A program made the translations under genes and the position numbers. Positions 1 to 9,182 of a stretch of DNA of 43,770 bases are shown one piece after another (within the stretch, counting starts at the first letter, position 1; the number at the start of each line of letters is the position of its first letter). Source of the stretch: a virus. The stretch spans positions 1 through 43,770 of the IMG/VR virus record IMGVR_UViG_3300047388_000325; one strand, 5' to 3'. The notes beneath the pieces are model-generated. The model made no database searches. It was given only the letters and a program-made list of their open reading frames with translations, and was not told the DNA's origin.

Positions 1-168
1 GTGCGTACCGACATGGTCGTTCTCGTGCGAGCACTTGGCAGCACGCGGCACGAAGTCGGGGAGCTGCGGACGCAGGTCGAGCAGCTGCGCATCGACGTCG
101 ACCAGTTGATGCGAGGGTCAGGTGGCGGTACGGAAGAGCGGGCCGCGGGCCGGCAAGGCGATCCATAA
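1..168 (+). CDS. Small coiled-coil protein, 3' part (gene crosses the contig join)
   Basis: This is the end of a 71-residue gene that starts at 43596 and continues through the circular join; the frame entering at base 1 is open to TAA at 166-168. The middle of the protein (about residues 30-53) shows a leucine/valine heptad pattern (ELRTQVEQLRIDVDQL), so a short coiled coil is likely. It lies just upstream of the terminase genes and overlaps the next gene in another frame. I do not recognise the family. A role in packaging or as a late-operon leader gene is inference from position only. Confidence 0.5.
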   Translation: MRTDMVVLVRALGSTRHEVGELRTQVEQLRIDVDQLMRGSGGGTEERAAGRQGDP

Positions 169-448
169 GCCGCACAAAGAGATCAACGTCGCGACATTAG
201 CCCGCGGCTACACCGAGCTGGCGGTCAGGACGCTCGGCGGCATCGCACAGAACGGCACAAGCGAAAGCGCGCGGGTGGCCGCCTGCATGGTCCTGCTTGA
301 CCGCGGCTGGGGCAAGGCCGCGCCAGCCCGCCCCGCCGACGCCAGCCAAATGCCCATGATCGTCGAGATCGTTTACCGGCAGCGCGAGCCGCGCCCCGTG
401 CTGGAGCTAACTTCGAATGGATCAGCCTCGCCTGCAGCTCCCTCATAA
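122..448 (+). CDS. Putative terminase small subunit-like protein
   Basis: A 108-residue basic protein starting with GTG after a GAGGG-type ribosome site. Residues about 24-66 have the pattern of short DNA-packaging-associated proteins found before large terminases in proteobacterial prophages: LARGYTELAVRTLGGI followed by ARVAACMVLLDRGWGK. Its 3' end overlaps the TerL start by 32 bases, as expected for a small/large terminase pair. A classical helix-turn-helix is not obvious. The terminase assignment rests mainly on this pattern and on position. The small protein upstream is the alternative candidate. Confidence 0.6.
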   Translation: MAVRKSGPRAGKAIHKPHKEINVATLARGYTELAVRTLGGIAQNGTSESARVAACMVLLDRGWGKAAPARPADASQMPMIVEIVYRQREPRPVLELTSNGSASPAAPS

Positions 449-1805
449 CTGGACGGAACGACCGTACCAGGAGCCGCTGTGGGATTACCTCATGAGCGGC
501 GGCAAGCGCGCGATGGCGGTGTGGCACCGGCGTGCGGGCAAGGACGAGGTCGCGATGCACTTCTGCGCAGTCGCGATGCATCGTGGCAAGGGCAAGGGAA
601 TTAACGCGTGGCACTGCCTGCCCGAGTACGCTCAGGGGCGTAAGGCAATCTGGTCGGCAGTCAACCCCCACACCGGAAAGCGCCGCATCGACGAGGCGTT
701 TCCTCCGGAGCTGCGTGAGACGACGAATGACAACGAGATGTTCATTCGCTTCCACGGCAACGGAAGTACGTGGCAGATCATCGGCTCAGACAAATATGAC
801 TCCACGGTCGGCGCGAGTCCGGCGCTGATCACCTACTCCGAGTACGCGCTCTCCAACCCGTCGGCGTGGGCCTACCACCGGCCGATGCTGCAGGAGAACA
901 ACGGCACCGCGATTTTCATCACGACACCGCGCGGCAGAAATCACGCCTACGACCTGGCGCAGTACGCCGCCAAGACCAAGGGCTGGTTTTATCAATCCCT
1001 CACCGCGCGCGACACCGGCGTTCTGAACGAACAGCAACTAACCGAAGCGCTGGAGGAGTATCAGGCGCTTTATGGTTTGGATGTCGGCAGGGCGCAGTTC
1101 GAGAGCGAGTATCTGGTGTCTTGGAACGCGGCCGTGCTCGGCGCCTTCTACGCGCACGAGATGACGGCGGTGCGCAACGAGGGCCGCGTCACCGATCAGT
1201 TCCAGGTGCCGCCTGGCCAAGAGGTGCATCGCGCCTGGGACCTGGGCGTCACCGACGATACCTCGATCTGGTGGTTCACGCCGGCCGGCAACGGTCAGCT
1301 GCTGATCCTCGATTGCTACTGCGCCTCTGGCGTTGGGCTCGAGCACTATCGCGATGTGATCGAGCAGCGCCAGCAGGAGCATGGCTGGCGTCACGGCGTC
1401 GACTACGTCCCGCATGACGCCAAGATCAAAGAATGGGGCTCTGGCCGCACCCGCGTCGAGACCATGCAGAGCATGGGCCTGCGCCCCGTGCTGGTGCGGC
1501 ACGCCACTGTCGAGGACGGCATCAACGCGGCGCGCCAAACGCTGCCGCTCTGTGTCTTCCACCCGCGCTGTGAGCTGAGCGGCCTCAATGCGCTCGAGCT
1601 CTATCGCCGCGAATGGAACGACGAGAAAAAATGCTTCCGCCAGAGCGCGCTGCACGACTGGACGTCACACGCCTGCGATGCCTTCCGCTATCTGGCGATG
1701 GCCTGGCGTCCGAGACTGCGCCTCACGCCGAAGCCGAGCCGAGAGCCCACAGGCTTGATCATTCCGCCGCCGCGTGAGCCGCGCGCTGGGGAGATGTGGC
1801 TATGA
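417..1805 (+). CDS. terL: Terminase large subunit (packaging ATPase and nuclease)
   Basis: This 462-residue motor cuts concatemeric DNA and pumps it into the prohead. A Walker A-like motif, WHRRAGKDE, lies at residues 36-44 with Lys42. A weak Walker B with the YSEYA stretch lies near 136-144, and a coupling motif ITTPRGR at 168-174. The RNase H-like nuclease half has candidate metal-binding Asp275 (AWDLG), Asp334 (PHDAK) and Asp421 (HACDAFRY). The length is typical. The start overlaps the upstream gene and the stop overlaps the portal start as ATGA, so the packaging genes are translationally coupled. Confidence 0.95.
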   Translation: MDQPRLQLPHNWTERPYQEPLWDYLMSGGKRAMAVWHRRAGKDEVAMHFCAVAMHRGKGKGINAWHCLPEYAQGRKAIWSAVNPHTGKRRIDEAFPPELRETTNDNEMFIRFHGNGSTWQIIGSDKYDSTVGASPALITYSEYALSNPSAWAYHRPMLQENNGTAIFITTPRGRNHAYDLAQYAAKTKGWFYQSLTARDTGVLNEQQLTEALEEYQALYGLDVGRAQFESEYLVSWNAAVLGAFYAHEMTAVRNEGRVTDQFQVPPGQEVHRAWDLGVTDDTSIWWFTPAGNGQLLILDCYCASGVGLEHYRDVIEQRQQEHGWRHGVDYVPHDAKIKEWGSGRTRVETMQSMGLRPVLVRHATVEDGINAARQTLPLCVFHPRCELSGLNALELYRREWNDEKKCFRQSALHDWTSHACDAFRYLAMAWRPRLRLTPKPSREPTGLIIPPPREPRAGEMWL

Positions 1806-4126
1806 CCGACAAGCCCGTCGCCGACGACATTCGCCACGATGATGCGGAATATAACCCGCAGCTCGAGCCGACGAAATCGTTGGCCTGGCTCAACCTGCTC
1901 AAGGAAAGCGAAGACGCGTTCGAAAAATGGAACGACCACTGCGACCGCATCGACAAGCAGTATGCGAACCTCGAGCGCCTCGCCCAGATGGGGCGTGACA
2001 AAGAATTTCAGATGTTCTGGGCGAATATGGAGGTCGTTAAGCCCGCGATCTACGCGCAGGCGCCGATCCCGGTGGTGGTCCCGAAATTCAAAGATCGCCG
2101 GCCGGTCGTACAGCAGGCGAGCGAGGTACTCGAGCGTTGCGCCACCGTGGCGTTCGATCTCGCCTACATCAACGAAACGATGCTGCAGGTGCGCGACGAC
2201 CTGGCGCTCATCAGCCGCGGTGTGGTGTGGTGCCGCTACGAGAGCGGCAAGGATACCAAGAGCTACTACGCCAGCGAGCGGGTCTGCTTCGACGTCAAGC
2301 AGCGCCGCGACTTTTTGCACAGCATCTCGCGCTCGTGGCCCGAGGTGACGTGGGTCGCAGCCGCGAGCTACCTGACGCGTGCAGAAGCCCGCGAGCGGTT
2401 CTACCAGTACTCTGGCGACGCCTATCAGACCGCCGAATACAAGGTCGACCGCGACGCCAAAGAGGTCGGCGGCGCCGACAACCGCGAGCGCGCGTGTTTC
2501 TGGGAAATCTGGGACCGGCCCTCGAGGCGCGTGGTGTGGGTCTCGGAAGGCTGCGAAGACATCCTCGACGAGGACGACCCGCACCTCGACCTGCAGGGCT
2601 ACTTTCCCTGCCCGAAGCCGGCCTACGGCAGCTGTCAGCGCGGCTCGCTGATTCCAGTGCCCGACGTGCTGCAGTACAAGGACCAGCTCGAGGAGATTAA
2701 CAAGCTCACCGGCAAAATCCACGCGCTCTCCGACGTGCTCGAGGCCAAGGGGTTTTACCCATCTGGTGACGCTGAGAAGACCGAGGCGGTCGAGGCCGCG
2801 ATCAAGATGAAAACGCCTGGTCGCGTGCTGGTGCCGATTGCCAACTGGGCGACATTTGGCGGCACCAAGGAGATCATTGTCTGGCTGCCGATCGACATGA
2901 TCGCTGAGGTGATCAAGACGTGCATGGACCTGCGCACCCAGGTCATCAACGACATTTACCAGATCGTTGGATTAAGCGACATCATGCGGGGCTCGACCGA
3001 CCCGCGCGAGACTTACGGCGCGCAGTCGCTCAAATCTTCGTATGGCTCGAGCCGTGTGCGCGACAAGCAGAACGAGCTGGCGCGGATCGCGCGCGACCTC
3101 GTCTGCATCACCGGTGATATCATCTGTGAAAAATTCAAAGACGCTACCATCGTCGAAATGTCACAGACGCAATTGCCGACGAAGCAGATGCAGCAGCGGG
3201 CCGTAGGGCTGATCCAACAGCAGATCGCCCAACAGACGCAAGCGCTCCAGCAGGCGCGGAATACGCCGCAAGCCCAGCAGCTCGCGCAAAGCAATCCCGA
3301 CCAGGCCAATCAAATGCTGGCGCAGGCCCAGAAGCAAATTCAGAGCGGGCAGGACACCATCACCAAGATCGGTCAGCGCCCCAACATCGATCAGGTGCTC
3401 ACGTTCCTGCACGACTATCGCTTGCGCTCATTTGTTTTGGACATCGAGACCGACAGCACCATCATCGTGGACGAGCAGGCCGAGAAGGCAAGCCGCGCCG
3501 AGTTCATGGGGATGCTCGCGCAATTGATCCCGCAACTCGTCCAAATGCTGACGGCGATCCCGCAGACCGGCGACTTCTGCGGCCAGGTGCTCAAATTCGC
3601 CACCGCGCCATATCGCGCCGGCCGCTCGCTCGATGGAGCCATCGACGACCTGATCCAGATGATGGCGGCGAAGGCCGACGAGCCGCGCGGCGACGACCCC
3701 ACCACCGCCACCAACAAGACCGCCATCCAGATCGAGCAGATGAAGCAGCAGCGCCAGGCCGAGAAGGACAAGGCCGATACCGCGCTCAAGCAGCAAGAGC
3801 TGCAGATGCGCGACAACTGGGAGAAGCTCAAGCTCGCGAACAGTCAGCGGCTCGAGGGCATGAAGTTGCAAGGCAAGCAAGGCGATAACGCCGCCAAAGC
3901 CTTCCAGGCCGACCAGCAGGCCGCGCACGAACAGGAGCAGCACCAGGCCGATATGATGGAGCGCGCTGCCGACTTCCGTATCAATCAGCAAGAAGCGGGC
4001 ATGCGGCAACAGGAGTCGCAGGCGCGGCAGAGCGACATGCAGGCACGGCAGCGTGAAAGAATGGCAGCGCAGCAGTTCCGCCAAACGCAGGCAGCGCAAC
4101 GTACAGCCCCGCCTGAAATTATCTGA
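1802..4126 (+). CDS. Portal protein
   Basis: This 774-residue protein should form the dodecameric DNA channel at the capsid vertex. It directly follows TerL, has the size of podovirus (P22-type) portals, and carries the usual aromatic-rich N-terminal region and a long Gln/Ala-rich helical C-terminus (from about residue 430, strongest from 630). I chose ATG 1802 over GTG 1796. ATG 1802 gives an ATGA overlap with terL and sits about 7 bases after GGGGAGA, whereas the GTG is too close to that site. The Gln-rich tail resembles the coiled-coil barrel of P22-like portals, which is inference. Confidence 0.9.
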   Translation: MTDKPVADDIRHDDAEYNPQLEPTKSLAWLNLLKESEDAFEKWNDHCDRIDKQYANLERLAQMGRDKEFQMFWANMEVVKPAIYAQAPIPVVVPKFKDRRPVVQQASEVLERCATVAFDLAYINETMLQVRDDLALISRGVVWCRYESGKDTKSYYASERVCFDVKQRRDFLHSISRSWPEVTWVAAASYLTRAEARERFYQYSGDAYQTAEYKVDRDAKEVGGADNRERACFWEIWDRPSRRVVWVSEGCEDILDEDDPHLDLQGYFPCPKPAYGSCQRGSLIPVPDVLQYKDQLEEINKLTGKIHALSDVLEAKGFYPSGDAEKTEAVEAAIKMKTPGRVLVPIANWATFGGTKEIIVWLPIDMIAEVIKTCMDLRTQVINDIYQIVGLSDIMRGSTDPRETYGAQSLKSSYGSSRVRDKQNELARIARDLVCITGDIICEKFKDATIVEMSQTQLPTKQMQQRAVGLIQQQIAQQTQALQQARNTPQAQQLAQSNPDQANQMLAQAQKQIQSGQDTITKIGQRPNIDQVLTFLHDYRLRSFVLDIETDSTIIVDEQAEKASRAEFMGMLAQLIPQLVQMLTAIPQTGDFCGQVLKFATAPYRAGRSLDGAIDDLIQMMAAKADEPRGDDPTTATNKTAIQIEQMKQQRQAEKDKADTALKQQELQMRDNWEKLKLANSQRLEGMKLQGKQGDNAAKAFQADQQAAHEQEQHQADMMERAADFRINQQEAGMRQQESQARQSDMQARQRERMAAQQFRQTQAAQRTAPPEII

Positions 4127-4144
4127 ACACAGGAGGAGTAAACC

Positions 4145-5059
4145 ATGGCCCAGAGCGCGATAACTTGCACGCCCCCGAACCCGACGCCGCCGACGAACTT
4201 TAGCTGCACCGGAGCAACGCCGCCTAATCCCCCAAATTACACGAAGAACTCCTATCTCAACCCGTTCAACATGTCGGCGGTCAACAGTCCGGTGATCTAC
4301 ACGGATGGGCGACCGGTGCAGACCATCCCCGGTGTCGGGGTGAACCAGAGCCCGCCGCCGTATTTCGATGACGGCACTGGCGGGGCGCGCGGGACGTTTG
4401 CCACCAACACCGCGGCGCTGGCGTCGGGCACCGGCGCGACGTCCGGCGGCACCGAGAACAGCTATCCTGGCACCGATACGGCGCCGTTTGACACGCCGAA
4501 TATGATCGGTGCGGTTCCGGCCTCGACCAGCGTGGCGCACGAGGGCGCCGGCACCGAGACCCAGACCTGGGGGCCGAGCACGGGTGCGAACCTGACAGGG
4601 TACAATGCCGCGGTTTTGGTGCCTGGGATGCTCGCGACCTACATCCCCAACAGCCCTGGCACGGCATGGGCGGAAGGCGCCGCTGGCGGTCCGCCGGTGA
4701 TGGTGAGCGATCTCGGCGCCTACTCGTGGATCACGACCGGCGGCCCCAACGGGCAGCACGCCTCGAGCCTGTCGCCGGTGACCAACCCGACCATCAGCGC
4801 GACGCCGGCGACGGCGCTAAGCCCGTCGACAATCGCGTCGGGCACCAACACATTCGCGCTGACGGTGACCGGCGTCGGCTTCACCAAGCAGTCGGTGGTC
4901 TACATCAATGGCATCCCGCAGACGACCGTGTTTGTGTCGTCCACAAGCCTGACGGTGGCAGCGGCGCTCAAGAAGGCCACTGCCGGCACGCTGCCGGTGA
5001 CGGTAGTGACTGGCGGCGTGGTGGTCACCACCAATGCTCCTAACATGACGTATACGTGA
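4145..5059 (+). CDS. Virion-associated protein with C-terminal IPT/TIG Ig-like domain
   Basis: A 304-residue protein with a strong AGGAGG site at 4131-4136. Residues 1-210 are rich in Pro, Gly, Thr and Asn and are not recognised. Residues about 213-304 form an IPT/TIG-type immunoglobulin fold: a Pro/Ser-rich entry, FALTVTGVGFTKQSVVYING in the B-C strand region, then alternating Val/Thr strands. Position between portal and scaffold suggests a head decoration or vertex protein. It is the first of three consecutive genes with this fold. Confidence 0.6.
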   Translation: MAQSAITCTPPNPTPPTNFSCTGATPPNPPNYTKNSYLNPFNMSAVNSPVIYTDGRPVQTIPGVGVNQSPPPYFDDGTGGARGTFATNTAALASGTGATSGGTENSYPGTDTAPFDTPNMIGAVPASTSVAHEGAGTETQTWGPSTGANLTGYNAAVLVPGMLATYIPNSPGTAWAEGAAGGPPVMVSDLGAYSWITTGGPNGQHASSLSPVTNPTISATPATALSPSTIASGTNTFALTVTGVGFTKQSVVYINGIPQTTVFVSSTSLTVAAALKKATAGTLPVTVVTGGVVVTTNAPNMTYT

Positions 5060-5069
5060 AAGGGCCAGC

Positions 5070-5390
5070 ATGGTCGCCGAAAGCATCAACGAGCCGCGGG
5101 GATCGGGCGCGAACCCCTACCAGGTCACGCCATCGCTCACCAGTATTTCACCAGCATCGACGCCAGCCGGTGGGGCGCCCCTGCGATTGACTGCGACGGG
5201 AACCAACTTTCTGAAGCAGAGCGTCATCAGCGTCAACGGCGTCAAATACCCGACGACGTTTGCCTCCGGAAGTTCGATCAACGCGATGGTAAAGCCTGGT
5301 TCAACGGCGGGGACGTGGCCGGTCTGCGTGCTCACTCCCGTGACCGCGGCAACGATTTCGACGCAGACCGTCCCGTGGACATTCACCTGA
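5070..5390 (+). CDS. Single-domain IPT/TIG Ig-like protein
   Basis: A 106-residue protein consisting almost entirely of one IPT/TIG-like domain (TSISPASTPAGG, LTATGTNFLKQSVISVNGV). The start at 5070 follows GAAAGGG closely. Its N-terminus (MVAESINEPRGSG) resembles that of the next gene (MVQSINEPQTPG), so the two probably arose by duplication. A capsid decoration or surface-adhesion role is inferred from fold and position; no function is proven. Confidence 0.65.
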   Translation: MVAESINEPRGSGANPYQVTPSLTSISPASTPAGGAPLRLTATGTNFLKQSVISVNGVKYPTTFASGSSINAMVKPGSTAGTWPVCVLTPVTAATISTQTVPWTFT

Positions 5391-5413
5391 TAGCGGACCT
5401 AGAGGAGGCAACT

Positions 5414-6103
5414 ATGGTGCAATCAATCAACGAGCCGCAAACGCCTGGCTTCGACCAGATTGCCGGCGCGGTCAAACCGACCATCACGGCGATCACGCCT
5501 GACACCTGCGCGATCGGCGACGCTGACTTCACGCTCGACATCACCGGCACCGAGTTCGGTCCGGACACCATCATCTACTTCGCCGGCCACGACGAGCCCA
5601 CCGAGTTCGATGGTGCCGACACGGTGTCGACTGGGGTCAAGCCGTCGTTGTGGGGTTCGCCGGCCACTGTGAAGGTCTACGTGCATAACGGCACGCTGCA
5701 CAGTGATCCGGTGGACTTCACCTTTACCGAAGCCGCTGGCGGCACGCGCTCCGGCAAGAAGCAAGCCGCAGTCGTTTTGCACGAGCTCGAGCCCGATCAT
5801 GCACCGGTTGGCACTGGCGCCGACTTTCACTTGCGGGTCATTGGCGAGGGCTTCGACGAGACTTGCAAGATCGTCTTTGACGACGAGGAACTGCCGACAC
5901 GGTGTGAGACCGACAAGACCCTGGTGGCGTGGGCGCCGACCGCCAAGATGCCTGGTGAGGTCGACGTCGAGGTCAGCCGCGGCGACGACATGAGCGAGGT
6001 TTTGACGTTCGAGTTTGTCGCCAAGAACGCCACCCGCCGCGGCAAGACCGAGCGCAAGGCAGCAAAGGACACGCCGGCGCACAAGCGCGCCAAGAAGGGG
6101 TAG
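5414..6103 (+). CDS. Protein with two IPT/TIG Ig-like domains and a basic tail
   Basis: A 229-residue protein starting at ATG 5414, five bases after GAGGAGG. Two Ig-like repeats are visible: about residues 18-95 (ITAITPDTCAIGDADFTLDITGTEF) and about 113-200 (HELEPDHAPVGTGADFHLRVIGEGF). Both have the G-x-x-F/G-E-F turn typical of IPT/TIG. The last 25 residues are very Lys/Arg-rich, which could bind DNA or an acidic capsid surface. It shares the SINEP N-terminal motif with the preceding gene. Confidence 0.65.
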   Translation: MVQSINEPQTPGFDQIAGAVKPTITAITPDTCAIGDADFTLDITGTEFGPDTIIYFAGHDEPTEFDGADTVSTGVKPSLWGSPATVKVYVHNGTLHSDPVDFTFTEAAGGTRSGKKQAAVVLHELEPDHAPVGTGADFHLRVIGEGFDETCKIVFDDEELPTRCETDKTLVAWAPTAKMPGEVDVEVSRGDDMSEVLTFEFVAKNATRRGKTERKAAKDTPAHKRAKKG

Positions 6104-6107
6104 CGCA

Positions 6108-6470
6108 ATGGTTGGCAACGGGACGACGGCGCACCTCAACACAGGTGACGAAGACTATGAGTATCGCGTCCAGCACCTGATCATGGGGGCCAACTACGCG
6201 GCCGGCCCGATCGCAGCCCTGAACAAGGCGGGCGAGGCCCTGCACGAGGCCGCGACGGTGTTCGAGGGCACGGCCCTGGCCTTGACCAAGATCGGCAGCG
6301 ACACCGCGCGCGCCCTGAGCGACACGGTCGTTATAAAACGGCACCTGAAGGCGATCACCGAACGCGAGCAAGTTCTGCGGCGCGAGCTGGATGCGATCAA
6401 GGCCCAGTTGCGCAAGCGTGCTCCCCGCAAGGGCAAACCAAAGACCCGCAAGGCACGGAAGCCCAAATGA
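6108..6470 (+). CDS. Small helical head-module protein with basic C-terminus
   Basis: A 120-residue protein starting at ATG 6108. Residues 25-70 form an Ala-rich amphipathic helix region, 80-105 look like a coiled coil (ITEREQVLRRELDAIKAQLRK), and the end is a run of Lys/Arg/Pro. Its stop overlaps the next start (ATGA). I do not recognise a family. It sits between decoration and scaffold genes, so a head-assembly role is possible. Confidence 0.5.
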   Translation: MVGNGTTAHLNTGDEDYEYRVQHLIMGANYAAGPIAALNKAGEALHEAATVFEGTALALTKIGSDTARALSDTVVIKRHLKAITEREQVLRRELDAIKAQLRKRAPRKGKPKTRKARKPK

Positions 6471-6781
6471 CTTTGGTCGAGATCGAGCCAGGACGTTTTC
6501 GCTTCCTGCGGCCGTCGCTGCCGCCGGCTCGCTCCGACCTGCCTTGCCCGCACATCATCTCCGACATCATGCCCGAGACCGAGCAGGTCGATGGCAAGTG
6601 GTACACCTCCAAGCGCGCGTTCCGCGCCGTCGGCCGTGCGCTGGGGCTGACCGAAGTGGGCGACCAAAAATTCAAGCCGAAACAGCGCGCCAGCGCCGAT
6701 CCGAACGTCAAAAAGGCGCGGCGCGAAGCACTGCAGCGGGCCCTTGCCCGCAGCGATGCTAAACCGACTAGGAGACGCTAA
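6467..6781 (+). CDS. Conserved-looking head-module protein, unknown function
   Basis: A 104-residue basic protein overlapping the upstream stop by ATGA. The centre reads CPHIISDIMPETEQVDGKWY then TSKRAFRAVGRALGLTEVG. I associate this pattern with short phage proteins encoded between portal and scaffold, but I cannot name a function. The C-terminal third is Lys/Arg-rich and disordered-looking. No zinc-finger pair is present; only one Cys is seen. Confidence 0.5.
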   Translation: MTLVEIEPGRFRFLRPSLPPARSDLPCPHIISDIMPETEQVDGKWYTSKRAFRAVGRALGLTEVGDQKFKPKQRASADPNVKKARREALQRALARSDAKPTRRR

Positions 6782-6782
6782 A

Positions 6783-8060
6783 ATGTCCGACACCAATGTC
6801 GCAACCGCCGCAGCGCCGGCTGCCGCGCCCTCCGAAGCGGTCATCGATCAGAGCCCAGTGGCGCGACCGAACCCAGTCGGGTCGCAGGCACCGCAGAAGC
6901 CAGTCGGTGACATCGAGGGCTCACCGCACCGCACCGAGAGCCGGCGCGACACGATCTCGCGGGCGTTCCAGCGCGCCAACGAGCGGGCAGGGATGGGCCA
7001 CAACAACCCCCCTGAGCCGATGGCGAAGGAGCGCACGCCGCCACCACGTACGCAGCGCGCCGAGCCAAAGACTGAGAAAACTGGAGCGCCTGCGGCGGAT
7101 GAGAAGTTCGATCTGAAAAAGCGGCCAGCGGACCAGCAGCCTCGCGACCAGGGCCGTTTTGCGCCCCGAGAGCGACCTCCTGGTGAGCGCGGGCAGCAAC
7201 AGCGGCAGCCAAGCGCGGCAGGCCAGACCCCGCCCGCACAACAATTGCCGAGCCATGCGCCCTACCATCAACCGCCTTCGCAGCGCGGATGGTCACAGGC
7301 AGCGCGCAACGACTGGGCCACGACACCCGAGAGCGTACGCGCCGACGTGCATCGCATGCACAAGGAGTTCATGGGCGCCCAGCAGTCGGCGCAGGCCGAC
7401 CGCCAGGAGATGGACACGCTGCGCCCTTATCAACAGCTCGCGAAGCAGGGCAACACCACGATCGCGAAAGCGCTCGAGAACTATCTCGGCATCGAGCGGA
7501 TGCTGACCGAAGATCCGATCGCGGGACTGAGCAAGATCGTCGATAATCTCAACCGGCAGACCAGCGATGGTCGGAGGCTCACGCTGCGCGACATCGCGCA
7601 CTACCTGGCCACACAATCACCCGAAGGTCACCAATTGTTGCAGGCACGCAACCAGCAGCAGGTGCAGCAGCACCAGATGGGGCAATTGTACCAGAGCGTC
7701 AATCAGCTTGCGCGCCAGCAGGAACAGCTGATATACGGGCTGCGCTACAACAACACGCGTGGAGCGGTCGACCGGTTCGCCGAGACCCACCCGCGGATTG
7801 ATGAGCTAGGCGACGACATCAAGCGAGAGTTGGGCTTCGGCTTCAAGTTGAACGAAGCCTACAGACGGGCCGCGTTGTTACGACCGGCCGCACAAGCGGA
7901 TCAGACCCGCACCACATCGGCTCAGACCCGAAGCGTTGACCGATCTATTTCTGGCGCACCCGCAGGTCCTACGAACGGATCTGGGCGACGCCCGAAAGCA
8001 TCGGCCTCAGTTCGTGAAGCTGTCGCGAACGCGCAGAAGCGCGTGAACGGCTCGATCTGA
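6783..8060 (+). CDS. Putative capsid scaffolding protein
   Basis: This 425-residue protein precedes the major capsid gene, the usual place for a scaffold. The first 190 residues are low-complexity (Pro, Gln, Arg, Ala) and the middle (about 195-345) is predicted helical and Gln-rich. The end has the short basic tail GRRPKASASVREAVANAQKR, similar to the capsid-binding tails of podovirus scaffolds. The start at 6783 lies just after the upstream stop. Confidence 0.7.
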   Translation: MSDTNVATAAAPAAAPSEAVIDQSPVARPNPVGSQAPQKPVGDIEGSPHRTESRRDTISRAFQRANERAGMGHNNPPEPMAKERTPPPRTQRAEPKTEKTGAPAADEKFDLKKRPADQQPRDQGRFAPRERPPGERGQQQRQPSAAGQTPPAQQLPSHAPYHQPPSQRGWSQAARNDWATTPESVRADVHRMHKEFMGAQQSAQADRQEMDTLRPYQQLAKQGNTTIAKALENYLGIERMLTEDPIAGLSKIVDNLNRQTSDGRRLTLRDIAHYLATQSPEGHQLLQARNQQQVQQHQMGQLYQSVNQLARQQEQLIYGLRYNNTRGAVDRFAETHPRIDELGDDIKRELGFGFKLNEAYRRAALLRPAAQADQTRTTSAQTRSVDRSISGAPAGPTNGSGRRPKASASVREAVANAQKRVNGSI

Positions 8061-8091
8061 ACCCTTTGGGCCCGTCTGGCTGAGCGTTGCA

Positions 8092-8109
8092 CGCCGCCAT
8101 GACGCGGCG
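8092..8109 (+). promoter_or_regulatory. Hairpin at the capsid gene ribosome site
   Basis: CGCCGC (8092-8097) pairs perfectly with GCGGCG (8104-8109) around the six-base loop CATGAC. The right arm runs into the GGGAG ribosome site of the capsid gene at 8121, so folding would affect access to it. Whether it lowers or positions capsid translation is not decidable from sequence. Confidence 0.4.
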
Positions 8110-8120
8110 GGAGCAATGCT

Positions 8121-9143
8121 ATGCCGAATATCAACACCAACGTCGCCTACCAACAGATCCTCTCCATGGCGCTCGAGGACCGCTCGAGCTCCTACCAGGA
8201 CCTCGTGAGCAACAACAACGCACTGCTCGCGGTGATGCGCAGAAAAGGCCAGTGGCAAACCTACTCTGGACCGCGCATCCGACAAACCCTGCAGATCGGT
8301 AAGCAATCCGCGCAGTGGTATTCCGGCTACGATCAGCTGGTCAATCCTGCCATCGACCTGTTCAACGATGCCTACTACGACCCGAAAATGGTCGTCGTGC
8401 CGGTGATACTTTCAATGCAGGAAATCCTCAACAACGAAGGTGAGTCTCAGCTGCTCGACGTCTATGACACCTACATCACCGCCGCCGAGAACGCGCTCGA
8501 GGACACGATGGACGCGGCCATCTACTCCGACGGCACCGCCAACGGCGGCAAGCAGGTGACCGGACTCGCAACCGCGATCCCGATCGTCAACACCAGCGGC
8601 ACCTACGGCGGCATCGACCGCGGCTCCGCCATCATCTGGCGCACCCAGACGTTCGACGCACAGACGTACAACACCGTCATCGGCACGCAGGTCAACGCGA
8701 CCACCGTGCGGCCATTCCTGAACGCGATCATGACGCGGCAAAGCCGTGGCCGCGACTACGCCGATCTCTTGATCATGTCGCCGGAACACTACGCGGCCTA
8801 CGACGCAGCGACTGTGCTGATCCAGCGCCAGACCAACGAGACGAGCCTGGGCAAGCTCGGCTTCAGCGCACTGGAATACATCGGTGGCGGCAAGCGAGCC
8901 GAGATCGTGCTCGACGGCGGCATCGGCTCGAACATGCCGGCGAACACCACCTTCGGCATCAACACCGACAGTTTGCGGCTGCGCTACCACCCCAACCGCA
9001 ACTTCGACAAGCTGTTCGACGGCGACGGCCAGATGCCGATTGATAAGGACGCGGTGGCGCAATTCATAGGTTGGATGGGAGAACTGACCATGACAAATCC
9101 ACTGTTTAATTGGCGGTTCTACGACAGCAATCCAGCGGCTTGA
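8121..9143 (+). CDS. Major capsid protein
   Basis: A 340-residue protein, right size and position for a HK97-fold major capsid protein. It follows the scaffold gene and begins with a ribosome site about 9 bases upstream. Features typical of capsid families are seen: an N-terminal region leading to YDPKMVVVPVILSMQEILNN, a long helix at about 108-135, and conserved-looking strands near the C-terminus (GRDYADLLIMSPEHYAAYD; IGWMGELTMTNPLFN). No N-terminal protease or delta domain is seen, so a separate scaffold is expected. Confidence 0.85.
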   Translation: MPNINTNVAYQQILSMALEDRSSSYQDLVSNNNALLAVMRRKGQWQTYSGPRIRQTLQIGKQSAQWYSGYDQLVNPAIDLFNDAYYDPKMVVVPVILSMQEILNNEGESQLLDVYDTYITAAENALEDTMDAAIYSDGTANGGKQVTGLATAIPIVNTSGTYGGIDRGSAIIWRTQTFDAQTYNTVIGTQVNATTVRPFLNAIMTRQSRGRDYADLLIMSPEHYAAYDAATVLIQRQTNETSLGKLGFSALEYIGGGKRAEIVLDGGIGSNMPANTTFGINTDSLRLRYHPNRNFDKLFDGDGQMPIDKDAVAQFIGWMGELTMTNPLFNWRFYDSNPAA

Positions 9144-9182
9144 CCTAGCATCTGTCTAAAACCCCAACGTAAGGAGAGCACG

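Noticed and set aside
1-127. Biological direct terminal repeat of a linear phage
   Set aside because: The repeat is exactly 127 bases, lies within a gene, and matches a common assembly k-mer length, so an assembly overlap is more likely.
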